Translations under genes and position numbers: made by a program
Source of the DNA: Clostridiaceae bacterium
GTDB lineage: Bacteria; Bacillota; Clostridia; Saccharofermentanales; Saccharofermentanaceae
Direction of reading: 5' to 3'
NCBI GenBank assembly: GCA_012523365.1
Contig: JAAYIQ010000179.1
Coordinates: 1 to 40,005, forward strand
DNA length: 40,005 nt
Shown: positions 31,740 through 40,005 of the stretch, piece by piece
Layout: the number at the start of each line of letters is the position of its first letter
How positions within the stretch are numbered: position 1 is the stretch's first letter
Notes under the pieces: model-generated
Databases searched by the model: none
Told to the model about the DNA's origin: nothing
The model's input: the letters and a program-made list of their open reading frames with translations, nothing else

Positions 31740-32921
31740 TCAATCATCTGTAGTCGTCCCGGTTTGCTCCGCTTCTTCCGCATCGACCCAATACTGTTCG
31801 TACGCCGCGACGTTCGCCTGATGCTCCTTATACGTCACCGCAAAAGCCGTGCCGCCGTCGCCTGTCGCGCAGAAGAAGTAATAATTCACGTTCGGCTCCG
31901 GGTAAAGCGCGGCCTGAATCGCGTAGACACCGGGCATACAGATCGGTCCCGGAGGCAAGCCTTCGTACATATAGGTGTTGTAGGGGCTCTCGCGCATCTG
32001 ATCCGCGGTGCTGGCCGCCCAGACCTTCTTGAGACCGTCTTTTTCACGCAGAAAATTTATCGTTGCACAGGACTGCAGTTTACGCATACTCGGGTCATCC
32101 GAGTTCAGGCGGTTGTGAAAGACCGCCGAGATCAGAAACATGTCCGTGATATTCTCTAATTTGACATTGGCCTCGTTCTGAATGATCGATGCCAGGACGA
32201 TCACTTCATCCATTGTCATTCCGAGCTTCTCCGCGCGAAAATAATAGTCTTCCTGAAGTTTGTTCTCCATATTGCGCAAAAACGTTCGCACAATGGCTTC
32301 CGCGTCCGCGTTCATGTCGAAGTAATACGTGTCCGGGAATAGATACCCGTTCAGGATATAGTCGCGCTCCGGGTTGGTCTTGATCTGCGAGATGAAGGTA
32401 TAGTCGACAAACAGATTGGCACTGTTCATACAAGCGTCCAGTTCCGCATCGTTAAAAGCCAATCCGGCCTCACGCAGGAGCTTCTTGATCTGAATATAAG
32501 ACGTCCCTTCCGGGAAGGTAATGCTCTTGACCTTGGGTTCCTGACAGAGGATATACATGATCTCGTCGTAGTTCAAGTCCCTCGTCAGGAAATGGGTCCC
32601 GGCCGAATATCCGCCGTCGAATCCGTTGAACTTGGACATCACCGTGAAAAAAAGCTCGTTATCGATCAGCTTCATTTCCTTCAACTTCGCGGCGATCTCT
32701 CCCGTGTCCGAACCGGTTTCGATAATCATCATGATCGCGCCCGGAGTCTCCTCCGTGATCACGAGTTTTCCGTCTTCGATCGCCTGTTCGAGCGCGTTGA
32801 ATCGGTCGGTTTGAGACAAGACGTAATTGTATCCGAGAAAAACGCCGAGCAGGCCGCATCCGAGTACACTGATGACGGCGACGGCGATGGTGAGCGCGAC
32901 TCTAACCTTCTTGGAGAGCAT
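31740..32921 (-). CDS. mltG: Endolytic murein transglycosylase MltG
   Basis: 393 aa; N-terminal TM, VLASIIQNEANVKLENITDMFLISAVFHNRLN, SPYNTYMYEGLPPGPICMPGVYAIQAAL, NYYFFCA. Confidence 0.93.
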   Translation of the reverse strand: MLSKKVRVALTIAVAVISVLGCGLLGVFLGYNYVLSQTDRFNALEQAIEDGKLVITEETPGAIMMIIETGSDTGEIAAKLKEMKLIDNELFFTVMSKFNGFDGGYSAGTHFLTRDLNYDEIMYILCQEPKVKSITFPEGTSYIQIKKLLREAGLAFNDAELDACMNSANLFVDYTFISQIKTNPERDYILNGYLFPDTYYFDMNADAEAIVRTFLRNMENKLQEDYYFRAEKLGMTMDEVIVLASIIQNEANVKLENITDMFLISAVFHNRLNSDDPSMRKLQSCATINFLREKDGLKKVWAASTADQMRESPYNTYMYEGLPPGPICMPGVYAIQAALYPEPNVNYYFFCATGDGGTAFAVTYKEHQANVAAYEQYWVDAEEAEQTGTTTDD

Positions 32922-32940
32922 GGAAGCGGCTCAACTCCTC

Positions 32941-34782
32941 TCAAACGCTGTTTTTCTTATTACGGAGCTTCATTCTCATCTCCGAGTTCAGGATCTGCTT
33001 GCGCAGGCGAATGGATTTGGGCGTGATCTCACAGAGTTCATCGTCCGAAACAAATTCCAGACATTGCTCCAAACTGAACTGCAGAGGCGGCGTCAGCCTC
33101 AGCGCTTCGTCATTGCCGGATGCCCGCATATTGGTGACATGTTTCTTCTTACACACGTTCACCGTGATATCGTCGCCCTTGGGGCTGATTCCGACGATCA
33201 TTCCCTCGTAAACCTGTGTCCCGGGACCGATCATGAGAAATCCCCGTTCTTGCGCGTTATACAGCCCGTAGGTCATCGCTTCGCCGCCTTCGAAGGCGAT
33301 CAGAACGCCTGCGGAGCGGGTCTCGATTTCTCCCGCAAAGGGCTCAAATCCGCATATGACGCTGTTCATTATACCATTGCCCTTCGTGTCGGTCAAAAAC
33401 TCCGTCCGGTACCCGATAATGCCTCTGGAGGGGACTTTGAACTCCATTCGGGTATAGCCTTTCTCGGGCGGATGCATGCTGACCATCTCCGCTTTTCTGC
33501 GCCCCAGTTTCTCGATGACCGCCCCGACAAAGTCCTCCGGTACGTCGACCAGAAGGGTCTCAACCGGCTCATGCATGACCCCGTCGATCTCCTTCAAAAT
33601 GACCCGGGGCTTACTGACCTGAAACTCATAGCCCTCACGTCGCATCGTCTCGATCAAGATCGAAAGATGCAGTTCTCCTCTTCCCTTAACGACGAAAGCT
33701 TCCGTCGTATCGGTTTCTTCCAGTCGCATTGAGACATTGGTCTCCATCTCCTTGAAAAGCCGATCCCGGATATGACGGGATGTGACAAATTTGCCTTCGC
33801 GACCGGCAAAGGGGCTGTTATTGACCGAAAAGGTCATCGCGATCGTCGGCTCGTCGATATTGATAAACGGCAGAGGCTCGGCATGATCTGCGTCGCAGAT
33901 CGTATCACCGATATTAATCTCGGGAATTCCGGCGACACATACGATCTCGCCGACGGCCGCCTCAGATATCTCCTGTCGTGCGAGCCCGCGAAAACGCATC
34001 AGCTTGACAACGCGGGAATTAACAACGCTGTTGTCGTCAAAGCCGCACACGGCGACATTCTGTCCCTGACGAATCCGGCCGCGATCGACCCGGCCGACGG
34101 CGATGCGTCCGATATAAGGATCCGAATCGATATTGGAAACAAGAAGCTGAAGCGGCATCCCGGTCTCACCCTTCGGGCAGGGAATATATTCGACGATCGC
34201 GTCCAGAAGAGGACGGAAATCCGCATCGGAATCCGGTGCGTAATCCTCGATATTCCGGAACGCCATGCCGGTCTTACCCGACGAGAATACCGTCGGGTAA
34301 TCGAGCTGATGGTCGTCCGCTCCGAGCTCGATAAAGAGCTCAAGGATCATGTCGCAGACCTCGCGCGGACGCGCGTCCGGCCGATCTATTTTGTTGATGC
34401 AGACAATCGGCACCAGGCCGAGTTCCAATGCTTTTCGAAGAACAAAGCGCGTCTGCGGCATCGGGCCGTCGTACGCGTCGACCACCAGAAGGACCCCGTC
34501 GACCATTTTGAGAATACGCTCGACCTCACCGCCGAAATCCGCATGTCCGGGAGTATCGACGACGTTGATCCGATACTCCTTATAATCGATCGCGGTATTC
34601 TTGGCCAGAATCGTGATTCCGCGCTCGCGCTCAAGCGCGTTACTGTCCATCGCCTGCTCAACGATCAGTTCGTTGTCCCGATAGATCCCTGCAATCTTCA
34701 GCATCGAGTCGACGATGGTGGTTTTGCCGTGATCGACGTGTGCAATGATCGCAATATTCCTGAGATGGTTGATTTCTTCCAT
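32941..34782 (-). CDS. typA: Translational GTPase TypA/BipA
   Basis: 613 aa; [46 protein letters not shown]-terminal [14 protein letters not shown]. Confidence 0.97.
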   Translation of the reverse strand: MEEINHLRNIAIIAHVDHGKTTIVDSMLKIAGIYRDNELIVEQAMDSNALERERGITILAKNTAIDYKEYRINVVDTPGHADFGGEVERILKMVDGVLLVVDAYDGPMPQTRFVLRKALELGLVPIVCINKIDRPDARPREVCDMILELFIELGADDHQLDYPTVFSSGKTGMAFRNIEDYAPDSDADFRPLLDAIVEYIPCPKGETGMPLQLLVSNIDSDPYIGRIAVGRVDRGRIRQGQNVAVCGFDDNSVVNSRVVKLMRFRGLARQEISEAAVGEIVCVAGIPEINIGDTICDADHAEPLPFINIDEPTIAMTFSVNNSPFAGREGKFVTSRHIRDRLFKEMETNVSMRLEETDTTEAFVVKGRGELHLSILIETMRREGYEFQVSKPRVILKEIDGVMHEPVETLLVDVPEDFVGAVIEKLGRRKAEMVSMHPPEKGYTRMEFKVPSRGIIGYRTEFLTDTKGNGIMNSVICGFEPFAGEIETRSAGVLIAFEGGEAMTYGLYNAQERGFLMIGPGTQVYEGMIVGISPKGDDITVNVCKKKHVTNMRASGNDEALRLTPPLQFSLEQCLEFVSDDELCEITPKSIRLRKQILNSEMRMKLRNKKNSV

Positions 34783-34796
34783 TCTTCTTTCTTCCT

Positions 34797-36119
34797 CTAT
34801 TCTTTGGATTTTTCGCGAAGGTATATCCGGATCGGAGTTCCCTCAAAACCGAAATTCTTGCGTAATTGGTTTTCAATGTATCTCATGTACGAGAAATGCA
34901 TCAGATCCTTATCGTTGATGAAAAGGACAAACTGCGGCGGGCAGATCGCAACCTGCGTTCCGTAATAGATGCGCAGTCTTCTGCCCTTGTCCTGAGGCGT
35001 CGGCACCATCGCGGTCGCCTCAGTAAGCAGATCGTTTAGCATGCCCGTCGACAAACGACGCCTTGACTGATCCCGAACGGTGACGATTTTCTCGAAAAGT
35101 GTCGTGACGCGCTGTCCGGTTTTGGCCGAGATGAACAGGACCGGAGCGTAAGTCATAAACGAAAACCGCTCCAGAAGCATCTTACGCATCAACTCCAGCG
35201 TCCCGGTCTCCTTGTCGACCAAGTCCCATTTGTTGACGGCAAAGATGCTCGCCTTGCCCGCGTTGTGAGCGTATCCGGCGATCTTGGTGTCCTGCTCGGT
35301 CACGCCCTCGATCGCGTCGATCAGGATGATGCAAACATCGGCGCGCTCGATCGCCGCGAGGGAGCGGAGCATGCTGTACTTCTCAACAGACGTGTCGATC
35401 CGGCCTTTCTTGCGAAGTCCGGCGGTGTCGATGATCGTAAAGGCACCGAACTCATTATTCAGTTCGGTGTCGATCGCGTCGCGGGTCGTGCCCGGAATAT
35501 CGGACACGATCGAACGGTTTTGTCCGATCAGGCAGTTAGACAGAGAGGATTTGCCGGAATTCGGTTTCCCGATCAGGGCGACCCGAATTCGCTCATCCTC
35601 CTCGTTTCGTTCCTCCGACAGCGGCATTTTCTCGAAAAGCGCGTCGAGCAGTTCTCCGATACCGAGTCGATGTGCCGCGGATATCGGGTAGATTTCACCG
35701 AGACCGAGGTTATAAAATTCGTAAGCCTGCGGCGGCGGTTCTCCGACCTGGTCGGACTTATTGACGCAAAGGACGACCGGGCGACCGGACTTCCGAAGCA
35801 TCACGGCGATGTCTGCGTCCGCCGCAACCAGGCCGGCCTTCAGGTCGACCATGAACAGGATCACGTCGGCGGTCTCGATCGCGACCTGTGCCTGTGCGCG
35901 CATTCCCTTGAGTATCTCGTCCTCCGCATCCGGCTCAATACCGCCGGTATCGATGATGACAAACTCTCTTTCTCTCCAGGTCGTTCGGGCATAGATCCTG
36001 TCACGCGTCACGCCCGGCGTATCGTCTACGATCGAAACGCGTTCTCCGAAAAGTGCGTTAAAAAGAGACGATTTTCCCACGTTCGGGCGTCCGATAATCG
36101 CGACCACCGGTGCGCTCAT
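34797..36119 (-). CDS. der: Ribosome-associated double GTPase Der (EngA)
   Basis: 440 aa with two G domains: GRPNVGKSSLFNAL and GKPNSGKSSLSNCL, DTPGVTRDR and DIPGTTRDAID; C-terminal KH-like domain. Confidence 0.97.
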   Translation of the reverse strand: MSAPVVAIIGRPNVGKSSLFNALFGERVSIVDDTPGVTRDRIYARTTWREREFVIIDTGGIEPDAEDEILKGMRAQAQVAIETADVILFMVDLKAGLVAADADIAVMLRKSGRPVVLCVNKSDQVGEPPPQAYEFYNLGLGEIYPISAAHRLGIGELLDALFEKMPLSEERNEEDERIRVALIGKPNSGKSSLSNCLIGQNRSIVSDIPGTTRDAIDTELNNEFGAFTIIDTAGLRKKGRIDTSVEKYSMLRSLAAIERADVCIILIDAIEGVTEQDTKIAGYAHNAGKASIFAVNKWDLVDKETGTLELMRKMLLERFSFMTYAPVLFISAKTGQRVTTLFEKIVTVRDQSRRRLSTGMLNDLLTEATAMVPTPQDKGRRLRIYYGTQVAICPPQFVLFINDKDLMHFSYMRYIENQLRKNFGFEGTPIRIYLREKSKE

Positions 36120-37528
36120 AATACTTGTCCTCCCTCATTCCCGTATCCGAAAAACTCGCGGATCGAGATCAATGCTTCGATCAGGCCCCTGCCTGTCGTT
36201 TCATATACAATAACCGGAAGGCCGAGCTCCGCGGAGAGCTCCCCGACCGTCATGTCGTCCAGAAAGACATCCTCGCCGGAACGGAGCGTAACGTCCGGAA
36301 GAAGGACGCCCCGGATCCCGGGATCGGCATAACGGTGCCCGCGGACCGAGGCAAGAATGTCCGCACCCGTCAAAAGCCCGGTCACGGTAACATTTTCGCC
36401 GAAGAATCGATTGGGAACTGCCAGCACCTCCGGCACTGTATTCAGTACGGATACGGCCCGGGACAGTTCCTCCCGAACAAACCCTGCGGCATCGACTCCC
36501 GATATCAACAGGAATCGGTCCGCTCCTTCCATGCCGCGCGGATAATCCCGGCAGAACCTTCGCGAACGCTTGAGCCCGGCCACCGCCGCTCTCCATTCTT
36601 TCCTGCGGGCGGCCAACAGACCGACCCCGTTCTCGAGTTGATAAAAATCTTCATAGTGCGAAGCGGTCGGTATCGGCCGTTCGGCACGGATATAAAACTC
36701 GTCGGCCGCGAAAAGCAGTCGTCGCCCATAAAGCCTGATCCATTCGCTCTGCTTCATCCGTACAAAATCAAGCACTTTACCGGCACCGGCGCGATCGTAG
36801 GGCAGAAGCGGAAACAGCTTGTTCACGTCACGATAACGGGTCAGCCCGACGGGAACGACCGCGATCGAAAGGAGATGTTCGCCCAGCTTCACCAGATCGC
36901 AAACCGTTCGGTCCAATGCCTCGCCGTCATTGATGCCCGGGCAAAGAACGATCTGACAGTTGACATCGATTCCGTTCGCGACCGCCTTTTGAAGACGTTC
37001 CGTCACTTTGCCGGCAAATCGATTGTTCATCATTTTCTGCCGGAGTTCCGGATCCGTCGTGTGTACCGATACATTCAGCGGCGACAACCGGTACGACAGG
37101 AGCCGGTCAAACTCGGCGTCGTCGATATTGGTCAGCGTAATAAAGTTGCCGTCCGTGAAACAAAGCCGCGGGTCGTCGTCCTTAAAATACAGGGACGGGC
37201 GCATTCCTGCCGGCAATTGGTCGATGAAGCAAAAGAGACAACGGTTCGAACAGGCCTTAGGCTGATCCAGAAGCGGCTCGGAGAAAACGAGACCGAGCTC
37301 CTCGTCCTCGTCTTTCTCAATCTCGAAAACACTTCGGCTTCCGTCCTCGCTCTTCGTCTCGATCGTTAGAACTTCCGCCAATTCCCGGATTCGAAAATCG
37401 AAAATATCCGCGACTTCCGTTCCGTCGATCGACAAGAGAATATCGCCGGGAACCACGCCGATCTCCTCGGCGATGCTGCCCGGAAGCAAACTCGATATTC
37501 TTCGGTTTTCCTCTCCGTTTCGGCTCAA
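36116..37528 (-). CDS. DUF512 / PDZ and radical-SAM-like protein
   Basis: 470 aa; N-terminal PDZ (SIAEEIGVVPGDILLSIDG), CSNRCLFCFIDQLPAGMRPSLYFKDDDPRLCF, C-terminal GRGLIEAL. Confidence 0.9.
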   Translation of the reverse strand: MSRNGEENRRISSLLPGSIAEEIGVVPGDILLSIDGTEVADIFDFRIRELAEVLTIETKSEDGSRSVFEIEKDEDEELGLVFSEPLLDQPKACSNRCLFCFIDQLPAGMRPSLYFKDDDPRLCFTDGNFITLTNIDDAEFDRLLSYRLSPLNVSVHTTDPELRQKMMNNRFAGKVTERLQKAVANGIDVNCQIVLCPGINDGEALDRTVCDLVKLGEHLLSIAVVPVGLTRYRDVNKLFPLLPYDRAGAGKVLDFVRMKQSEWIRLYGRRLLFAADEFYIRAERPIPTASHYEDFYQLENGVGLLAARRKEWRAAVAGLKRSRRFCRDYPRGMEGADRFLLISGVDAAGFVREELSRAVSVLNTVPEVLAVPNRFFGENVTVTGLLTGADILASVRGHRYADPGIRGVLLPDVTLRSGEDVFLDDMTVGELSAELGLPVIVYETTGRGLIEALISIREFFGYGNEGGQVL

Positions 37529-37543
37529 AATACATACTCCTTA

Positions 37544-37584
37544 ACAAAAAAACAGTGCGTTCCGCCCTTCGGGTCCCGCACTGT
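37544..37584 (-). terminator. Rho-independent terminator of rpmF
   Basis: ACAGTGCG (37552-37559) pairs with CGCACTGT (37577-37584); on the minus strand followed by TTTTTTG. Confidence 0.8.
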
Positions 37585-37610
37585 CATGATACTATAGCCC
37601 CTACGACCGA

Positions 37611-37796
37611 TCAGGCCGTCTCGTCTTGCTTGACAACTTCTCTGCCGTACAGATATCCGCAGCTCTTACAAACCTTGCCGCGCAACATCAACTTGTGGCA
37701 CTGAGGGCACTTGACCAGTCCGGGCAAGCTCAGTTTCCACGCACTTTTGTGTCGGGATGTTCTGGCCTTTGACCATTTGCGTTTCGGATGTGCCAT
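37611..37796 (-). CDS. rpmF: 50S ribosomal protein L32 (four-cysteine form)
   Basis: 61 aa; MAHPKRKWSKARTSRHKSAWKL.., CPQCHKLM..CKSCGYLYGREV. Confidence 0.96.
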   Translation of the reverse strand: MAHPKRKWSKARTSRHKSAWKLSLPGLVKCPQCHKLMLRGKVCKSCGYLYGREVVKQDETA

Positions 37797-37878
37797 ATCA
37801 ATACCTCCGTCTATTGCCGGTCGGATTCAATCTCCGACGATTGTGATTCGTGTTGCTTCGCGTTAAGGCGCGAATGAC

Positions 37879-37908
37879 ATTATCTTATACACGCAAGGCT
37901 TTTGTCAA
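37879..37908 (-). promoter_or_regulatory. Promoter of rpmF
   Basis: Minus strand TTGACA-18 nt-GATAAT upstream of the L32 gene. Confidence 0.6.
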
Positions 37909-37950
37909 GTCATCTTCGCTGATTTTCCGTCCGATCTTCAGGTTTTATCG

Positions 37951-37969
37951 AAAAAAAGGCGCTTCGCGC
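37951..37969 (-). terminator. Possible short terminator of the murI-DUF1934 operon
   Basis: GCGC-GAA-GCGC hairpin followed on the minus strand by CC and TTTTTTT; short stem. Confidence 0.4.
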
Positions 37970-37992
37970 GTCCGATTTTCGAAAAGACCGCT

Positions 37993-38406
37993 TTAATCTT
38001 CCTTTACTTCGCTCACCGAGATGACCATCAGGTTGGATATCGGTTCATGTCCGGCCATGATCAGATCATAACGGAGCTCCGCAACCCCATAGCCGTCGGC
38101 GGGAACCCGAAGCCGATGCGTAAAAATCTCCGTCTCAAAATGTCCTTCCTTGATCTTCAGTTCCCCGCGGGTTCTCGTTTCCTCGCAGAAAGCCATCCGG
38201 GATATGTAGTCCGAAATGCGCTCGACCTCCAGAACCCGGGTCTGCGCATCATACGTCATCGAATATCTGGCCCCGATGACCTCGCCCTCGCCGGCAGGTT
38301 GAGTCCAACGGGCACGAAACCCGCTTTCCTCCGCGAAAAGCTCGCCGACCCCGTTCGATTTTGCCGCTTCGATCAGCTCGCTCTCGATTCGAACGATGAC
38401 CTTCAT
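37993..38406 (-). CDS. DUF1934 domain-containing protein (calycin-like, YwiB-type)
   Basis: 137 aa; IGARYSMTYDAQTRVLEVERISDYISRMAFCEETRTRG..ELRYDLIMAGHEPISNLMVISVSE; ATGA overlap with murI. Confidence 0.75.
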   Translation of the reverse strand: MKVIVRIESELIEAAKSNGVGELFAEESGFRARWTQPAGEGEVIGARYSMTYDAQTRVLEVERISDYISRMAFCEETRTRGELKIKEGHFETEIFTHRLRVPADGYGVAELRYDLIMAGHEPISNLMVISVSEVKED

Positions 38407-39323
38407 TTGCGCTCTCCCTTCACGCCGGATTCCGGTCCGGTGAATGAATCGGTGGCAACATATCTCGTGCCCGCAGGGCGTCCGCCGCCCAAAAAAGGCA
38501 ACGCTCTTTGTTCAAACATATCCGGGTCGTCGCTTGTAAAAAAGCGGTATGTCGGCGCGGACGGTTCGGTCCGCAACAGATCGGTATCCCGCAAAGCGCT
38601 TCGCACCTTCCCGGCGACGCTGGCACCGGAATCGATCAGACGAACGGACGGACCCATCACCTCGCCGATGACCCGTCCGAGAATCGGATAATGTGTGCAT
38701 CCGAGAACCAGGACATCAATACCCGCGGCTCTCAAGCCGTCCAGATAATCCTCCGCGATCAGTCGGGTTGCGCGGTTGTCCCAATACCCCTCTTCAACCA
38801 AAGAAACAAACAAAGGACACGCGACCTGCTCGACGGTAAGATTCGAGATCGCTTCCGCGTTATCGCCGGAGGCGATCAAGCGATCCGCCGCCCCGAGAAC
38901 CGCCTCACGATAGAGTCCGCTGTTGACGGTCGCCCGGGTCGCGATAATGCCGATCCGGCCGTTTCTCGTCTCCCGAACGGCCTGCTCCGCACCGGGTGTG
39001 ATCACCTCGACAACGGGAACGCCGGCGCTCCGGCGAACCTCCGTGTGCGCGTGCGCTCCGGCGGAGTTGCAGGCGATCACGATCATTTTGACATTCCGGC
39101 TCAGGAGGAAACGCATATTCTGAAGGGAATACTGTACAATCGTATCATGAGATTTGGTACCGTAAGGATACCGACCGCTGTCGCCGAAATACACCGTGCT
39201 CTCGTTCGGTAATTCCTTCCATATCTCGCGAAGCACCGTAAGGCCGCCGATTCCGGAGTCAAATACCCCGATCGGCCGGTTTCTCATGTCTGTCGCCGCT
39301 CTGTCTGTCATTCCCTCGGTCAT
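38403..39323 (-). CDS. murI: Glutamate racemase
   Basis: PIGVFDSGIGGLTVLREI, YFGDSGRYPYGTKS, VIACNSAGA, VLGCTHYPIL. ORF start MTEGM; a downstream start near MRNRPIG is also possible. Confidence 0.95.
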   Translation of the reverse strand: MTEGMTDRAATDMRNRPIGVFDSGIGGLTVLREIWKELPNESTVYFGDSGRYPYGTKSHDTIVQYSLQNMRFLLSRNVKMIVIACNSAGAHAHTEVRRSAGVPVVEVITPGAEQAVRETRNGRIGIIATRATVNSGLYREAVLGAADRLIASGDNAEAISNLTVEQVACPLFVSLVEEGYWDNRATRLIAEDYLDGLRAAGIDVLVLGCTHYPILGRVIGEVMGPSVRLIDSGASVAGKVRSALRDTDLLRTEPSAPTYRFFTSDDPDMFEQRALPFLGGGRPAGTRYVATDSFTGPESGVKGERK

Positions 39324-39353
39324 GGTCCACCTCGTACCGAAAATCTCTACTGC

Positions 39354-39412
39354 ATAGTTTACCGTTTTGCCGACTTATAGTAAACCGTTTCGCGAACGAG
39401 TTTTTCGGTTTA
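39354..39412. promoter_or_regulatory. Cluster of related half-sites upstream of murI
   Basis: ATAGTTTACCG (39354-39364), ATAGTAAACCG (39377-39387) and inverted CGGTTTA (39406-39412). Confidence 0.3.
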
Positions 39413-39606
39413 TCGATCCGTTGTTTATTCGATTGCACAGAGATGCGTCGGCTCTTCACCCAATTCCGTGAAAAGTGAACAGGAAACCGGTCCGGGATCA
39501 CTCCGTTGCCGTTTTCCTGCGGCCAATCGGGCCATGATCCGGAATTCTTAAATACTCGAAGTACGTTCGCGAAGCGGAGTGCCCGGCCGATGGATTTGCT
39601 GCTTGC

Positions 39607-39633
39607 ATGCATTAGCAGCACATTCTAATGCAT
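39607..39633. repeat. Perfect inverted repeat, 9-bp arms, 9-nt loop
   Basis: ATGCATTAG-CAGCACATT-CTAATGCAT. Confidence 0.8.
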
Positions 39634-39684
39634 AAAGAAAAAGTGCGATTGACGGATTTCTGTCGGTAGTAATCAACACGAAAG

Positions 39685-39936
39685 GGCAAAACTACGAAAC
39701 GCTTCTCTCGTCGAGGTTTGGTACGTGTTCGAAGCCGTCTCGAGCTCCCAAATGAGACGAAACTACGGACGAAACCACTCGAAAAGCTTTGTTTCGTCGG
39801 TACACGAAGCTGTCACGAGTTCGGGCGGCGCGCGGTCTCGTTTTTGATTAATGATTACCGACTAAACGAAGCATTTCAGCGATTTAGTCGGTATTCGAGA
39901 TGAAACTACGGACGAATCGCTTCTCTCGTCGGTGTA
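39685..39936. repeat. Degenerate dispersed repeat, three copies, core AAACTACGGACGAA(T/A)CGCTTCTCTCGTCGGT
   Basis: Copies at about 39685-39714, 39754-39802 and 39897-39936; the second and third share GAGA(C/T)GAAACTACGGACGAA, the first and third share CGCTTCTCTCGTCG. Confidence 0.75.
39857..39892. repeat. Perfect inverted repeat, 10-bp arms, 16-nt loop
   Basis: ACCGACTAAA-CGAAGCATTTCAGCGA-TTTAGTCGGT. Confidence 0.85.
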
Positions 39937-40005
39937 TCGCACATATCATCGCTCCAGTTGCCGGAATATCGCTTTCGTTGCAGAAAAGCACTGATTCTGT
40001 GTTTC

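Noticed and set aside
33772-34965. 397-aa plus ORF opposite typA
   Set aside because: Antisense to highly conserved typA; no domain signature.
36125-37369. 414-aa plus ORF opposite the DUF512 gene (and 355-aa ORF at 35265-36332 opposite der)
   Set aside because: Both mirror conserved genes and have no recognisable motifs or start signals.

Overview
The window is mostly ordinary chromosomal sequence, probably from a Firmicute/Clostridia-like bacterium (inferred from a Spo0A-type effector domain, a Bacillus-type SOS box and a YuaF/FloT-like pair). It carries about 27 well-supported protein genes and no recognisable rRNA, tRNA, CRISPR array or transposase. In order: dinB (-) under a LexA/DinR-type box; an OmpR-family response regulator with a 7TM-DISM histidine kinase (+); a DUF1858 protein (-); a giant 2821-aa cyclic beta-1,2-glucan synthase (-); a DUF1836 / NfeD-like / flotillin operon (-); HU (+); a Spo0A C-terminal-domain protein without a canonical receiver (-); a ligA operon including 5-FTHF cyclo-ligase and a YdbC/PC4-like protein (-); a metallophosphoesterase (+) convergent with glycogen phosphorylase (-); a block of membrane proteins including an orphan prepilin peptidase, a CPBP protease and an AI-2E family transporter (+); then a long minus-strand housekeeping run (U32 peptidase, mltG, typA, der, DUF512 protein, rpmF, DUF1934, murI). 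I see no self-evident new defence or mobile system. The most interesting items are the Spo0A-effector-domain protein, the 42-bp tandem array merging into the 3' end of dinB at the left edge, the repeat/hairpin-rich non-coding right edge, and the isolated cyclic glucan synthase. No database search or folding was run; family names come from motif recognition.
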